Shown here piece after piece: positions 18,345-27,746 of a stretch of DNA of 52,438 bases; position 1 is the first letter of the stretch, and each line of letters opens with the position of its first letter. The position numbers were made by a program, and so were the translations under genes. Below the pieces are notes generated by a model. That model saw only the letters and a list, made by a program, of their open reading frames with translations. It was not told the origin of the DNA and did no database searches. The DNA is from Psychromonas aquimarina ATCC BAA-1526 (GTDB lineage Bacteria; Pseudomonadota; Gammaproteobacteria; Enterobacterales; Psychromonadaceae): assembly GCF_000428725.1 (NCBI RefSeq), contig NZ_AUAM01000032.1:1-52438 (forward strand), in the 5' to 3' direction.

Positions 18345-19772
18345 CTACTTACGTTTTACCGCTTTGGCATTAGGCAGGTCAGTAATTGAACCTTCATAAA
18401 TTTCAGCGGCCAGACCCACAGACTCATGCAGTGTCGGATGCGCATGGATTGTTAATGCAATATCTTCCGCATCACAGCCCATTTCGATCGCCAGACCGAT
18501 TTCACCTAATAATTCACCTGCATTTGAACCAACTACAGCACCACCGATTACGCGGTCTGTTTCTTTATCAAAGATAAGCTTAGTTAAACCGTCTGAGCAG
18601 TCTGAAGCGATTGCACGACCAGAAGCGGCCCAGGGGAACACAGCTTTCTCATAATTAATGCCCTGTTCTTTTGCTTCTTTTTCAGTTAAACCAACCCAGG
18701 CCATTTCTGGTTCAGTGTAAGCAATTGAAGGAATCGTTTTCGGATCAAAGTAATGTTTTTTACCGGAAATAACTTCAGCGGCAACATGCCCTTCATGCAC
18801 ACCTTTATGCGCAAGCATAGGCTGACCAACGATATCGCCGATTGCATGAATATGTTCAACGTTAGTATGCATCTGCTTATCAACTTCAATAAAGCCGCGC
18901 TCAGTCACAGTAATGCCCGCTTTTTCGGCATCCAGAGAAAGACCGTTTGGTACTCGGCCGACTGCAACTAATACTGCATCGTAAGCTTTTTCTTCTGCAG
19001 GCGCATTTTTACCTTCAAATGAAACATAAAGTGCATCTTCTCTAGCATCAACAGCGGTCACTTTTGTTTCCAGCATGATGTTGAATTTGTTCTTCACTTT
19101 TTTAGTGTAAATCTGCACGATATCTTTATCGGCAGCCGGCACCAGCTGGTCTGCAAACTCAACAACATCAACATCTGAACCAAGAGATTTATATACAGTC
19201 CCCATTTCCAGACCGATAATACCGCCGCCTAAAATAAGCAGACGTTTCGGTACGCAGCGCAGCTCTAGTGCATCAGTTGAATCCCATACGCGGTGATCAT
19301 CATGAGGAATAAACGGCAGTTTAACCGGACGAGAACCGGCAGCGATAATGGCATTATCAAAGTTTACCGTGGTTTTTTCATCTTCGCCCTGCACAACAAT
19401 GGTATTAGCGCCGGTAAATTTACCGAAACCGTTTACCACAGTCACTTTACGCATTTTAGCCATGCCTTTCAGGCCGCCGGTCAGCTGCGAAACAACTTTG
19501 TCTTTCCAGATACGGATTTTATCAACGTCGGTTGAAGGCTCACCGAATAATACGCCGTGTTCAGAAAGTGCTTTGGCTTCTTCAATCACCTTTGAAACAT
19601 GCAGCAGTGCTTTTGACGGGATACAGCCGACATTTAAACAAACACCGCCAAGTGTGCTGTACTTTTCGATTAATACTGTTTCCAAACCTAGATCAGCTGC
19701 ACGGAATGCTGCTGAGTAACCAGCAGGGCCAGAGCCTAATACCACAACTTGTGCTTTAATTTCTTTACTCAT
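18345..19772 (-). CDS. lpdA: dihydrolipoyl dehydrogenase (E3)
   Basis: 475 residues. FAD-binding GSGPAG (13-18), redox-active disulfide C45/C50 in GGVCLNVGCIPSK, NAD-binding GGGIIGLEMG, second FAD motif HAIGDIVGQPMLAH, and active-site His-Glu near HAHPTLHESV. It reoxidises dihydrolipoamide in the pyruvate and 2-oxoglutarate dehydrogenase complexes and the glycine cleavage system. Third gene of pdhR-aceE-aceF-lpdA. Confidence 0.98.
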   Translation of the reverse strand: MSKEIKAQVVVLGSGPAGYSAAFRAADLGLETVLIEKYSTLGGVCLNVGCIPSKALLHVSKVIEEAKALSEHGVLFGEPSTDVDKIRIWKDKVVSQLTGGLKGMAKMRKVTVVNGFGKFTGANTIVVQGEDEKTTVNFDNAIIAAGSRPVKLPFIPHDDHRVWDSTDALELRCVPKRLLILGGGIIGLEMGTVYKSLGSDVDVVEFADQLVPAADKDIVQIYTKKVKNKFNIMLETKVTAVDAREDALYVSFEGKNAPAEEKAYDAVLVAVGRVPNGLSLDAEKAGITVTERGFIEVDKQMHTNVEHIHAIGDIVGQPMLAHKGVHEGHVAAEVISGKKHYFDPKTIPSIAYTEPEMAWVGLTEKEAKEQGINYEKAVFPWAASGRAIASDCSDGLTKLIFDKETDRVIGGAVVGSNAGELLGEIGLAIEMGCDAEDIALTIHAHPTLHESVGLAAEIYEGSITDLPNAKAVKRK

Positions 19773-19857
19773 TTTGACCTCTATTATTAGCGTTTACGCT
19801 AGAAAAACGATTGAAGTTTTTCGAGTCTATTTAATTGTTAAATAAATGCAAAATAAA

Positions 19858-19877
19858 AGGTCGACAAATGCCGACCT
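19858..19877 (-). terminator. hairpin between aceF and lpdA
   Basis: Stem AGGTCG / CGACCT with an 8-nt loop; on the minus strand it is followed by TTTTATTTT. Probably a weak terminator or attenuator between aceF and lpdA. Confidence 0.5.
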
Positions 19878-19887
19878 GTTAACATTA

Positions 19888-21501
19888 TTATAAAATTAGT
19901 GTACGTAAATCAGATAGGTAGTTATTCACTGCGGTGATGAAACGCGCACCGTCAGCACCATCAATCACACGATGATCGTATGAAAGAGCCAGAGGAACCA
20001 TTAAGCGTGGTTCGAACTCTTTACCATTCCATAATGGTTTCATTGCTGATTTAGAAACACCTAAAATTGCAACTTCCGGTGCATTTACGATAGGTGTAAA
20101 CTGCGTGCCGCCGATACCGCCAAGGCTGGAAATCGTCATGCTTCCGCCCTGCATATCTTTAGTTGTTAATTTACCTGCACGGGCTTTCTTAGATATTTCA
20201 CCGATTTCACGACAGATATCATAAATGCCTTTGTTTAATACGTCTTTAACAACCGGAACAACAAGGCCGTTTGGTGTATCTACCGCAATACCGATATTAA
20301 AGTATTTTTTCAGAATTAAACTTTCACCGTCTTCAGATAATGAAGAGTTAAAGTTAGGGTACTGCTGCAGTGCTTTAGCAACAGCTTTCATCATAAATAC
20401 CAGCGGGCTGATTTTAACACCTAAATCCTGCTTGGCTGCAAGCGCATTCTGCTCTTTACGGAATGCTTCTAAATCCGTGATATCTGCTTCATCAAACTGT
20501 GTAACATGCGGAATAGTTACCCAGTTACGGTGCAGAGTCGGACCGGATATTTTCTGAATGCGTGATAGCGGCTTAACTTCGATTTCACCAAATTTAGAGA
20601 AATCAACTGCAGGTGAAGCGATTACCTGCAGACCGTTGCCGCCGCCGGTTACCGTAGATGCCGTTGCTTTAGGACGAGATAATTCGTATTTAACAAATGC
20701 CTGAACGTCTTCTTTTAAGATACGTTTCTTACGACCGGTACCTGTTACTTTTAACAAATCAACACCAAACTCACGAGATAAACGGCGCACAGAAGGAGAA
20801 GCATGAATTGCACCGCCTTTTGTCTGTTCGTTTGATGCAGGATGGTGCGATACAGGCGGTGCTTTCACTGGAGCCGGTGCGGCGGCAGGTGCCGCTTTTG
20901 GTGCTTCAACCGGAGCAGCAGGTGCCGGCGCTGAACCTTCACTTACAGTTTCAACGATTAAGATTAATGTGCCTTCAGATACTTTATCACCGGCAGCAAC
21001 TTTAACTTCTTTAACAATACCCGCAAACGGAGCCGGTACGTCCATTGAAGCTTTATCACCTTCAACGCTGAGAATATCCTGCTCAGCTTCGATGCTGTCA
21101 CCAACAGAGACTAATACTTCTGTTACTTCAACTTCATCACCGCCGATATCCGGTACGCTGACTTCTTTTAATTCACTAACCGATGCAGCCGCGGCCGGTG
21201 CTTCAGCTTTAACTTCAACGGCGACAGCCGCTTCTGCAGCAGGAGCATCAGCTGAGCTTTCGCCGCCTGCTTCAACAATCAGTACAACATTGCCTTCAGA
21301 AATGCTGTCACCAACGTTTACTTTGATCTCTTTAACAACACCGGCAACAGATGACGGTACATCCATTGCCGCTTTATCACCTTCAACCGACAGGATATCC
21401 TGATCCAGGGCGATAGTATCACCAACAGAAACTAAAATCTCAGTGATATCAGCTGCATCAGCGCCAATATCAGGCAGTAAAAATTCTTTTAATTCAGACA
21501 T
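19888..21501 (-). CDS. aceF: dihydrolipoyllysine acetyltransferase (PDH E2), two lipoyl domains
   Basis: 537 residues. Two lipoyl domains with lipoyl-lysines K43 (GDKAAMDVP) and K150 (GDKASMDVP), joined by Ala/Pro-rich flexible linkers, then an E3-binding peripheral domain ('[17 protein letters not shown]') and the catalytic acetyltransferase domain ending in [13 protein letters not shown] with the active-site His and Asp. E. coli AceF has three lipoyl domains (about 630 residues); two is common in other gammaproteobacteria. It transfers acetyl groups to CoA as the core of the complex. Confidence 0.97.
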   Translation of the reverse strand: MSELKEFLLPDIGADAADITEILVSVGDTIALDQDILSVEGDKAAMDVPSSVAGVVKEIKVNVGDSISEGNVVLIVEAGGESSADAPAAEAAVAVEVKAEAPAAAASVSELKEVSVPDIGGDEVEVTEVLVSVGDSIEAEQDILSVEGDKASMDVPAPFAGIVKEVKVAAGDKVSEGTLILIVETVSEGSAPAPAAPVEAPKAAPAAAPAPVKAPPVSHHPASNEQTKGGAIHASPSVRRLSREFGVDLLKVTGTGRKKRILKEDVQAFVKYELSRPKATASTVTGGGNGLQVIASPAVDFSKFGEIEVKPLSRIQKISGPTLHRNWVTIPHVTQFDEADITDLEAFRKEQNALAAKQDLGVKISPLVFMMKAVAKALQQYPNFNSSLSEDGESLILKKYFNIGIAVDTPNGLVVPVVKDVLNKGIYDICREIGEISKKARAGKLTTKDMQGGSMTISSLGGIGGTQFTPIVNAPEVAILGVSKSAMKPLWNGKEFEPRLMVPLALSYDHRVIDGADGARFITAVNNYLSDLRTLIL

Positions 21502-21532
21502 AATAATTTTTCCTAATCAATAAAAACAGTTA

Positions 21533-21554
21533 AGCCATGTTCAAGGACATGGCT
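21533..21554 (-). repeat. hairpin between aceE and aceF
   Basis: Perfect 8-bp stem AGCCATGT / ACATGGCT with loop TCAAGG, in the 68-bp gap. No T tract on the minus strand, so it is more likely an mRNA processing or stability element than a terminator. Confidence 0.5.
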
Positions 21555-21569
21555 AATACTTTGTTTTAT

Positions 21570-24233
21570 TTACGCTAATAACGGGTTGATTTTGTTCACA
21601 TCGATATCAAATTTAGCAATTGCTTGTGTTACCACAGAACGCTCAACTTCACCTGATTTAGCCAGTTCATGCAGTGTTGCAACAACAACATAACCTGCAT
21701 TAACTTCAAAGTGACGACGTAAGTTTTCACGGCTGTCACTGCGCCCGAAACCGTCAGTACCTAATACACGGAATGCACCCGGTACATAAGCACGTACCTG
21801 TTCAGCGTATGACTTCATATAATCCGTACACGCAACCGTTAATACATTCTCTTCAAGCTGCTCTGTGATGTAGGCTTTTACCTCTTTCGCTTCCGGGTTA
21901 AGCATATTGATACGATCAACAGCCTGGCCGTCACGTGCTAATTCATTGAATGAAGTTGCACTGAATACCGTTGAATCAATACCGTAATCATCGCTAAGAA
22001 TCTGCGCTGCTTTACGTACTTCAAGCATAATAGTACCCGAGCTAAGCAGCTGTACTTTTGCTTTTCCAGACCCTTTAACTTCGTCCAGTTTGTAGATACC
22101 TTTACGGATCCCTTCTTCAACACCTTCCGGCATTTCCGGCTGCACGTAGTTTTCATTCATAACAGTCAGGTAGTAGAAGATATCTTCCTGATCATCATAC
22201 ATACGTTTCATACCGTCCTGCACGATAACTGCTACTTCATAACCGTAAGTAGGATCATAAGTAATACAGTTAGGAATAACACCCGCCTGAATGTGACTGT
22301 GGCCGTCTTCATGCTGCAGACCTTCACCGTTCAGTGTTGTACGACCGGCAGTTCCGCCGATCATGAAACCACGTGCACGCTGGTCACCGGCAGCCCAGGC
22401 CATATCACCTACACGCTGGAAACCAAACATTGAGTAGTAGATGTAGAAAGGAATCATCGGCATATCATTAGTACTGTATGACGTTGCTGCAGCAACCCAG
22501 TCACACATAGCACCCAGCTCATTGATACCTTCCTGCAAAACCTGACCTTTAGTATCTTCACGGTAGTAAGCAACCTGCTCCCTGTCCTGCGGCGTGTATT
22601 TCTGACCTTCACGCGAGTAGATACCCACTTGACGGAACAGACCTTCCATACCGAATGTACGTGCTTCATCAGGGATGATAGGTACGATATGTTTACCAAT
22701 TGCTTTATCTTTAAGCAGTGCAGTTAATACACGAACAAAAGCCATGGTTGTTGAAATTTCACGGCCGTTTGAACCCGCTAGTAATGCTTTAAAAAGGTTT
22801 AGTTTTGGAATTTCTAACTCAACAGTCGTCTGCATACGACGTTTCGGCAGAAAACCGCCTAACGCTTCACGACGAGCAGTCATATACTTAACTTCTTCAG
22901 ACTCAGGTCCCGGATGGTAATAAGGCAGAGACTCAAGATCTTCATCTTTTACCGGAATATTAAAACGGTCGCGGTAATGTTTAATTGAATCTAACGGCAT
23001 TTTCTTAACACCGTGGGCGATGTTTTTACCTTCACCCGCGTCACCCATGCCGTAACCTTTAACAGTTTTAACAAGAAGTACGCTTGGACGGCCTTTAGTT
23101 TCAGCCGCTTTTTTGTAAGCTGCATAAACTTTAAACGGATCATGACCGCCGCGGTTTAAACGGTAAATGTCATCATCTGACATGTTCGCAACCATAGCGG
23201 CTGTTTCAGGGTATTTACCAAAGAAATGCTTACGCGTGTAGGCACCGCCTTTCGCTTTAAAGTTCTGGTAATCACCATCAACAGTTTCTTCCATCAGCTG
23301 CAGCAGTTTACCTGTTGTATCCTGTGCTAACAGTGCATCCCAGTAACGCCCCCAGACAACTTTAATAACCTCCCAGCCGGCGCCGCGGAATGTACCTTCA
23401 AGTTCCTGGATGATTTTACCGTTACCGCGAACAGGGCCGTCAAGACGCTGCAGGTTACAGTTAACAACAAAGACTAAGTTATCCAGTTTTTCACGGGATG
23501 CCATACCGATCGCACCTAACGCTTCCGGCTCATCAATCTCACCGTCACCCAGATATGCATAAACTTTCTGCTGTGAACAGTCCTTAATACCACGATCCGT
23601 TAAGTACTTAAGGAAGCGTGCCTGATAAAGCGCAGAGATTGGACCCAGGCCCATAGATACTGTCGGGAACTGCCAGTATTCAGGTAATAATTTAGGATGC
23701 GGGTATGAAGGGATGCCTTTACCGTCAACCTCCTGACGGAAGTTATTTAACTGCTCTTCACTAATACGCCCTTCAAGGAACGAACGTGAGTAGATACCCG
23801 GTGCAATGTGCCCCTGGAAGTAAACTAAATCACCGCCGTCAACATCACTTGGACCACGGAAGAAATGGTTAAATGCAACATCATAAACAGTCGCAGAAGA
23901 TGCGAAACTTGAGATATGACCACCCAGTTCTAAATCTTTCTTAGAAGCCCGTAATACTGTAACCAGTGCATTCCAGCGGATAATCGAACGGATACGCTGC
24001 TCTAATGGCAGATCACCAGGGAAGTGAGGTTCCTGACCCGGAGTAATAGTATTGATGTAAGCCGTTGTTGAGTTAAACGGCAAATGGCCGCCGCTGCGGC
24101 GTGTTTTGTCAATTAATTTCTCAAGTAAAAAATGAGCACGATCTGTGCCCTCTTCTTCAATTATCGCTTCAAGCGCTTCAAGCCACTCAGAAGTTTCCTG
24201 CGAATCAATATCACTGTTTAAGATGTCAGTCAT
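21570..24233 (-). CDS. aceE: pyruvate dehydrogenase E1 component
   Basis: 887 residues from the ATG at 24233, the same length as E. coli AceE. The thiamine diphosphate/Mg motif runs from GDGEIDEPEALG to NCNLQRLDGP. It decarboxylates pyruvate and acetylates the E2 lipoyl groups. An upstream in-frame ATG (24254) would add seven residues, but AGGAAAGTGTC before the 24233 ATG is a proper ribosome site and the protein then begins MTDILNSDID as expected. It is the homodimeric E1 type, not the alpha/beta type. Confidence 0.97.
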   Translation of the reverse strand: MTDILNSDIDSQETSEWLEALEAIIEEEGTDRAHFLLEKLIDKTRRSGGHLPFNSTTAYINTITPGQEPHFPGDLPLEQRIRSIIRWNALVTVLRASKKDLELGGHISSFASSATVYDVAFNHFFRGPSDVDGGDLVYFQGHIAPGIYSRSFLEGRISEEQLNNFRQEVDGKGIPSYPHPKLLPEYWQFPTVSMGLGPISALYQARFLKYLTDRGIKDCSQQKVYAYLGDGEIDEPEALGAIGMASREKLDNLVFVVNCNLQRLDGPVRGNGKIIQELEGTFRGAGWEVIKVVWGRYWDALLAQDTTGKLLQLMEETVDGDYQNFKAKGGAYTRKHFFGKYPETAAMVANMSDDDIYRLNRGGHDPFKVYAAYKKAAETKGRPSVLLVKTVKGYGMGDAGEGKNIAHGVKKMPLDSIKHYRDRFNIPVKDEDLESLPYYHPGPESEEVKYMTARREALGGFLPKRRMQTTVELEIPKLNLFKALLAGSNGREISTTMAFVRVLTALLKDKAIGKHIVPIIPDEARTFGMEGLFRQVGIYSREGQKYTPQDREQVAYYREDTKGQVLQEGINELGAMCDWVAAATSYSTNDMPMIPFYIYYSMFGFQRVGDMAWAAGDQRARGFMIGGTAGRTTLNGEGLQHEDGHSHIQAGVIPNCITYDPTYGYEVAVIVQDGMKRMYDDQEDIFYYLTVMNENYVQPEMPEGVEEGIRKGIYKLDEVKGSGKAKVQLLSSGTIMLEVRKAAQILSDDYGIDSTVFSATSFNELARDGQAVDRINMLNPEAKEVKAYITEQLEENVLTVACTDYMKSYAEQVRAYVPGAFRVLGTDGFGRSDSRENLRRHFEVNAGYVVVATLHELAKSGEVERSVVTQAIAKFDIDVNKINPLLA

Positions 24234-24295
24234 GACACTTTCCTTATATAGCACTAGGTAATCTCAGCCGTTAAGCTGAGCGTTAAATTTCATAA

Positions 24296-24356
24296 CTATT
24301 TAGATTGACCCACTACCTGTGGTTTATGCCGCCCCGGCAATAAGTAATCTAAATAG
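24296..24356 (-). repeat. long inverted repeat in the pdhR-aceE gap
   Basis: CTATTTAGATT (24296-24306) and its exact complement AATCTAAATAG (24346-24356) enclose 39 nt containing a GC-rich segment (GCCGCCCCGGC). It is transcribed if pdhR and aceE share an mRNA. It could form a stem-loop regulating aceE expression, or be a small mobile repeat remnant. Confidence 0.5.
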
Positions 24357-24384
24357 CTACGCGTTGCAGTTATTTTTTTAAAAG

Positions 24385-25134
24385 CTAAAAACGCCCTAAT
24401 TCGCGCTTAAATGAACTCTCTTCACGTAACATAACCAGACGTGTTTCTTCGATATAAATCAGATGTTTTGCCGACGCTTCCTGGGCTTTTCTCGGCTGTT
24501 TAGAAAGGATCGCTTCAAGCAGCTGCTGACGATGCTGCTGAATCTTTGCCGCAACTTCCGGATATAAATACAACTGCTTTACATTGTCGGAAATATTTTT
24601 TTCCAGCAGAGGTTTAATACCTCGAGCCAAATGTACAAACACCACATTATGCGATGCTTCGATAACAGACTGATAAAACAGTGCAACATTATGAATTTCC
24701 AGTTCTAAATCACCGCCCTGTCGGGCTTTTTCAATAGCAGTAAAACTGTTTTTTATGGCGTTTAAATCTTCAGCACTGCCGCGCAGCGCTGCGTAATACG
24801 CCGATACACCTTCCAGAGCATGACGAAATTCAAGCAGGTCATATTGAGATTCAGGATGTGTATTTAATAATTCAAACAGGGGAGCTGTTAACTGCTCACG
24901 CAGCTCTTCTTTAACATAAGTACCGCCGCCCTGACGACGGGTCAGTAAACCCTTTGATTCTAAACGCTGAATAGCCTCCCGCAGGGAAGGTCGAGAGACA
25001 TCAAACTGTTTAGCCAGCTCCCGCTCCGGCGGCAGTTTTTCACCTAACTCTAAGGTGCCTTCTAAAATCATGCTTTCAAGACGGTTTTCGATCACATCAG
25101 CAAGTTTAGGTTGTTTGATTTTTGCGTAAGACAT
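24385..25134 (-). CDS. pdhR: pyruvate dehydrogenase complex repressor
   Basis: 249 residues from the ATG at 25134 (MSYAKIKQPKLADVIENRLE). GntR-type winged helix with 'EKLPPERELAKQFDVSRPSLREAIQRLE.KGLL.RRQGGGTYV', then an FCD effector domain. It represses pdhR-aceEF-lpd and is released by pyruvate. An upstream ATG at 25164 adds ten residues, but AAGGGCATC before 25134 is a better ribosome site and matches homologous starts. Two PdhR-like operators lie upstream. Confidence 0.95.
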   Translation of the reverse strand: MSYAKIKQPKLADVIENRLESMILEGTLELGEKLPPERELAKQFDVSRPSLREAIQRLESKGLLTRRQGGGTYVKEELREQLTAPLFELLNTHPESQYDLLEFRHALEGVSAYYAALRGSAEDLNAIKNSFTAIEKARQGGDLELEIHNVALFYQSVIEASHNVVFVHLARGIKPLLEKNISDNVKQLYLYPEVAAKIQQHRQQLLEAILSKQPRKAQEASAKHLIYIEETRLVMLREESSFKRELGRF

Positions 25135-25169
25135 GATGCCCTTAATAAACAGAAATTCAGCCAAGTAAC

Positions 25170-25186
25170 AAATGGTATTACCAATT
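25170..25186. promoter_or_regulatory. PdhR operator, promoter-proximal
   Basis: AAATGGTATTACCAATT matches the known PdhR box AATTGGT-N3-ACCAATT at 13 of 14 defined positions, centred about 44 nt before the pdhR start. Fits autoregulation of the operon. Confidence 0.8.
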
Positions 25187-25509
25187 TACTTTTCAACATA
25201 AAAATTAACAATTAATTTAACGGGTGTCCAGCATTTATTGATCTATATCAACAAATAAGTGAGCGATAGATTTTATTTGCCGTCATCTTATACTTAAATA
25301 TTTAAAAGGTATGACCAATTTAAAAGAATGTTAATGAAATGTGACTAAGCCGGTATTTTTGAGGAGGTTAACAAACGAAGTTAATTACATAAAAACAGAT
25401 GGGGTAAAGGCAATGTAGTTAAGCAGTAAACAGCAAAAGGAGTGATAATCAGGTTATGAGAGTATCAGTCTTTATACAGTGCAGATAAACAGAACCTTGC
25501 TCTCGGGCT
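25187..25509. other. pdhR upstream region
   Basis: It holds the second PdhR-like operator (25304-25320) and the presumed pdhR promoter. No ORF and no convincing terminator for the preceding c-di-GMP gene (stop at 25510) were seen, so readthrough from that operon into pdhR is possible. Confidence 0.5.
25304..25320. promoter_or_regulatory. second PdhR-like operator, distal
   Basis: AAAAGGTATGACCAATT: the right half ACCAATT is perfect and the left half matches 5 of 7. It lies 134 bp upstream of the proximal operator, which would allow looping or a second promoter. Confidence 0.5.
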
Positions 25510-27729
25510 TTAATTTAATTTTCCTATAGATTCAGATATTACACTTTTTTGCCCGCTCTCTTCCTGACTCTCCGCTAAGGGCTTAATATAGTTAGTTCTA
25601 TCAAGTCTGGTTGAGTCTTCTGCACTATCGGTTTCAGTACAAGGCTTTAACCATTTACGCTCGCCAGACTCAAGCAGCAGTGCTATCTGCTCTACCGGGA
25701 CAGGTTTGGAATAAAAATACCCCTGAATCAGATCACAGCCGTAACCATGTAGGCAGGCAAGCTGCTGTGCATTTTCTACCCCTTCAGCTACAACCTCTAA
25801 CCCGAGGTTTTTTGCCAGACTAAGAATAGATTTAACGATGGCAACATCCTGCGCATCCTCTGGAATATGATCTACAAATGACTTATCAATTTTTAATGTG
25901 GAAATAGGCAGGTTTTTCAACTGTGATAAAGAGGAGTAACCCGTACCGAAATCATCAATAGACATTTTAATACCCAGTTCAGATAATTTTCTTAATGTTT
26001 CCTGACAGTCACCGTCCCGTTTATTCGGCACAAGATGATCTTCGGTGATCTCTATTTCCAGAAGCGCAGCGCTAACCCCCTCTTTATCGAGTACGGCGCA
26101 GAGATAATCGGTGAACTCATCACTGTACAGCTGCCTGCCGGAGACATTAACCGCAATAGTCAGCTCTGCACACTGGGTCTGCTGCCAGACGCGCAGCTGA
26201 CTGACCGCCTGCTGAATCACCCATCTGCCTAGCGGAATAAGCAGGCCGGTTTCTTCTGCAACAGGAATGAACTCACTGGGCAGTATTGCCGGCTTATCAC
26301 CTCTATCCCAGCGGATCAAAGCCTCAACACCTGTCATATGACCGCTTCCGGGCTCTACTTTGGGCTGATATAAAAGATAAAAGTCTTTATCTTCTAATGC
26401 CTTACGCAGGCCGTTTTCTAATGACCAGCGTCTGATAGTACTCTCGGTAAGATCTGCAGAATAAAATGAAAAGTGATGCAGCTCAGCACGTTTGGCCTGA
26501 TACATAGCCATGTCGGCATTGCGCAGCAGCTCCTCGCCGCTGTCCCCGTTATCCGGATAAAGACTGATGCCGATACTAGCTTCGACATAAAGCATCTTAT
26601 TTTTCAAGTAAAAAGGCAGTTCAAACAGAGCAACAATACGGCGAATAAAACACAGCGCTTCCTGCACATTTTCAACTGCATCCAGGATAATGGCAAACTC
26701 ATCACCACCGAGCCGGGCCACCATATCGTAATTGCGAATTTCACGGCGAAATCTGGCGGCCACTTCACGCAGCAGGCAGTCACCTATTTCATGCCCTAAT
26801 GAATCATTAATATTCTTAAAACGATCCAGATCAATAAATAACAGCGCCACTTTACGTCTTCGCCGTTTAGCGCGCTCCATCGCCCGCTCCAGCTGCTGAT
26901 GAAACAAAATACGATTAGGCAGATCGGTGAGGGCGTCATGGTGGGCAATATGGATCAGCCGATGCTGCGATCTCTTAAGTTCAGTAACATCTTGTATTAC
27001 CCCGGAAAGAACGGGGCTGACACTATTACGGCTTTCCAGGCGCCGCCCCTGAAGCTGTACATATATTAGGCTCTTATTAGAAAGCTTTAATCTTACATCA
27101 AGATTGAATGCCTCTCCGCTAGTGAATGCCTTAAGAAATATATTCCTTGCAAATAATCGATCCTCCGGATGCATCAGAGCAATCAGATAATCCAGGCCAT
27201 GCCCGAACAAGGTACCGGGTAAAGAACACATTTCAGCTATCTGCCGGGATAAAAGCAGGCATCCTTCCGTTCCATCCAGTTCCCAATGCCCTAACCGGGC
27301 AATATGCTGAGCATGCTCCAGGCGCTTTTCACTTTTCTTTAAAGATTCCAGATAATAACTGGCACGCAGAATATAACGAACATGATGTTCAATTAACGAC
27401 CAGTTAATCGGTTTAACAATAAAATCTGTCGCACCTAAACGATAAGCTCTATCAATTGATTCTGTGTCATCTGTCCCGGTGATCATGACTACAGGTACAT
27501 CTTTTCCGTGAAGCGACTCTCTGATCCTTCTACACACCTCAAACCCGTTTAATTCCGGCAGCTGTACATCTAAGAGCACGATATCCGGTAACTGTTCATT
27601 AAACAAAGACAGTCCCTGAGAGCCATTTTCTGCTTCAATAATATTATACAGATTATCTGATAATGACCGGCGGATCAGCAGCCGGGTCATTTCATCATCA
27701 TCCACCACCAAGATCGACTTTCTATTCAT
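25510..27729 (-). CDS. response regulator with REC-PAS-GGDEF-EAL domains
   Basis: 739 residues. Receiver (1-120) with D10-D11, phospho-acceptor D54 and K106; PAS (about 136-250); GGDEF domain (about 262-425) with intact GGDEF at 341-345 and an RNYD I-site (332-335); EAL domain (about 435-690) with EAL 469-471 and intact DDFGTGYSSL, LKIDKSFV, AEGVEN and QGYFYSKP motifs. Both c-di-GMP synthesis and hydrolysis look catalytically possible; which dominates cannot be told. It lies 17 nt after the hybrid kinase gene with a GAGG ribosome site, so it is very likely the phosphorelay target of that kinase. The Ser/Glu-rich tail of ~45 residues is unassigned. Confidence 0.92.
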   Translation of the reverse strand: MNRKSILVVDDDEMTRLLIRRSLSDNLYNIIEAENGSQGLSLFNEQLPDIVLLDVQLPELNGFEVCRRIRESLHGKDVPVVMITGTDDTESIDRAYRLGATDFIVKPINWSLIEHHVRYILRASYYLESLKKSEKRLEHAQHIARLGHWELDGTEGCLLLSRQIAEMCSLPGTLFGHGLDYLIALMHPEDRLFARNIFLKAFTSGEAFNLDVRLKLSNKSLIYVQLQGRRLESRNSVSPVLSGVIQDVTELKRSQHRLIHIAHHDALTDLPNRILFHQQLERAMERAKRRRRKVALLFIDLDRFKNINDSLGHEIGDCLLREVAARFRREIRNYDMVARLGGDEFAIILDAVENVQEALCFIRRIVALFELPFYLKNKMLYVEASIGISLYPDNGDSGEELLRNADMAMYQAKRAELHHFSFYSADLTESTIRRWSLENGLRKALEDKDFYLLYQPKVEPGSGHMTGVEALIRWDRGDKPAILPSEFIPVAEETGLLIPLGRWVIQQAVSQLRVWQQTQCAELTIAVNVSGRQLYSDEFTDYLCAVLDKEGVSAALLEIEITEDHLVPNKRDGDCQETLRKLSELGIKMSIDDFGTGYSSLSQLKNLPISTLKIDKSFVDHIPEDAQDVAIVKSILSLAKNLGLEVVAEGVENAQQLACLHGYGCDLIQGYFYSKPVPVEQIALLLESGERKWLKPCTETDSAEDSTRLDRTNYIKPLAESQEESGQKSVISESIGKLN

Positions 27730-27746
27730 AGGGCCTCAATATTATG

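Noticed and set aside
20969..21403. 144-codon Ser/Thr/Ala-rich ORF opposite aceF
   Set aside because: A mirror of the Ala/Pro-rich lipoyl linker codons; repetitive pattern follows from aceF.
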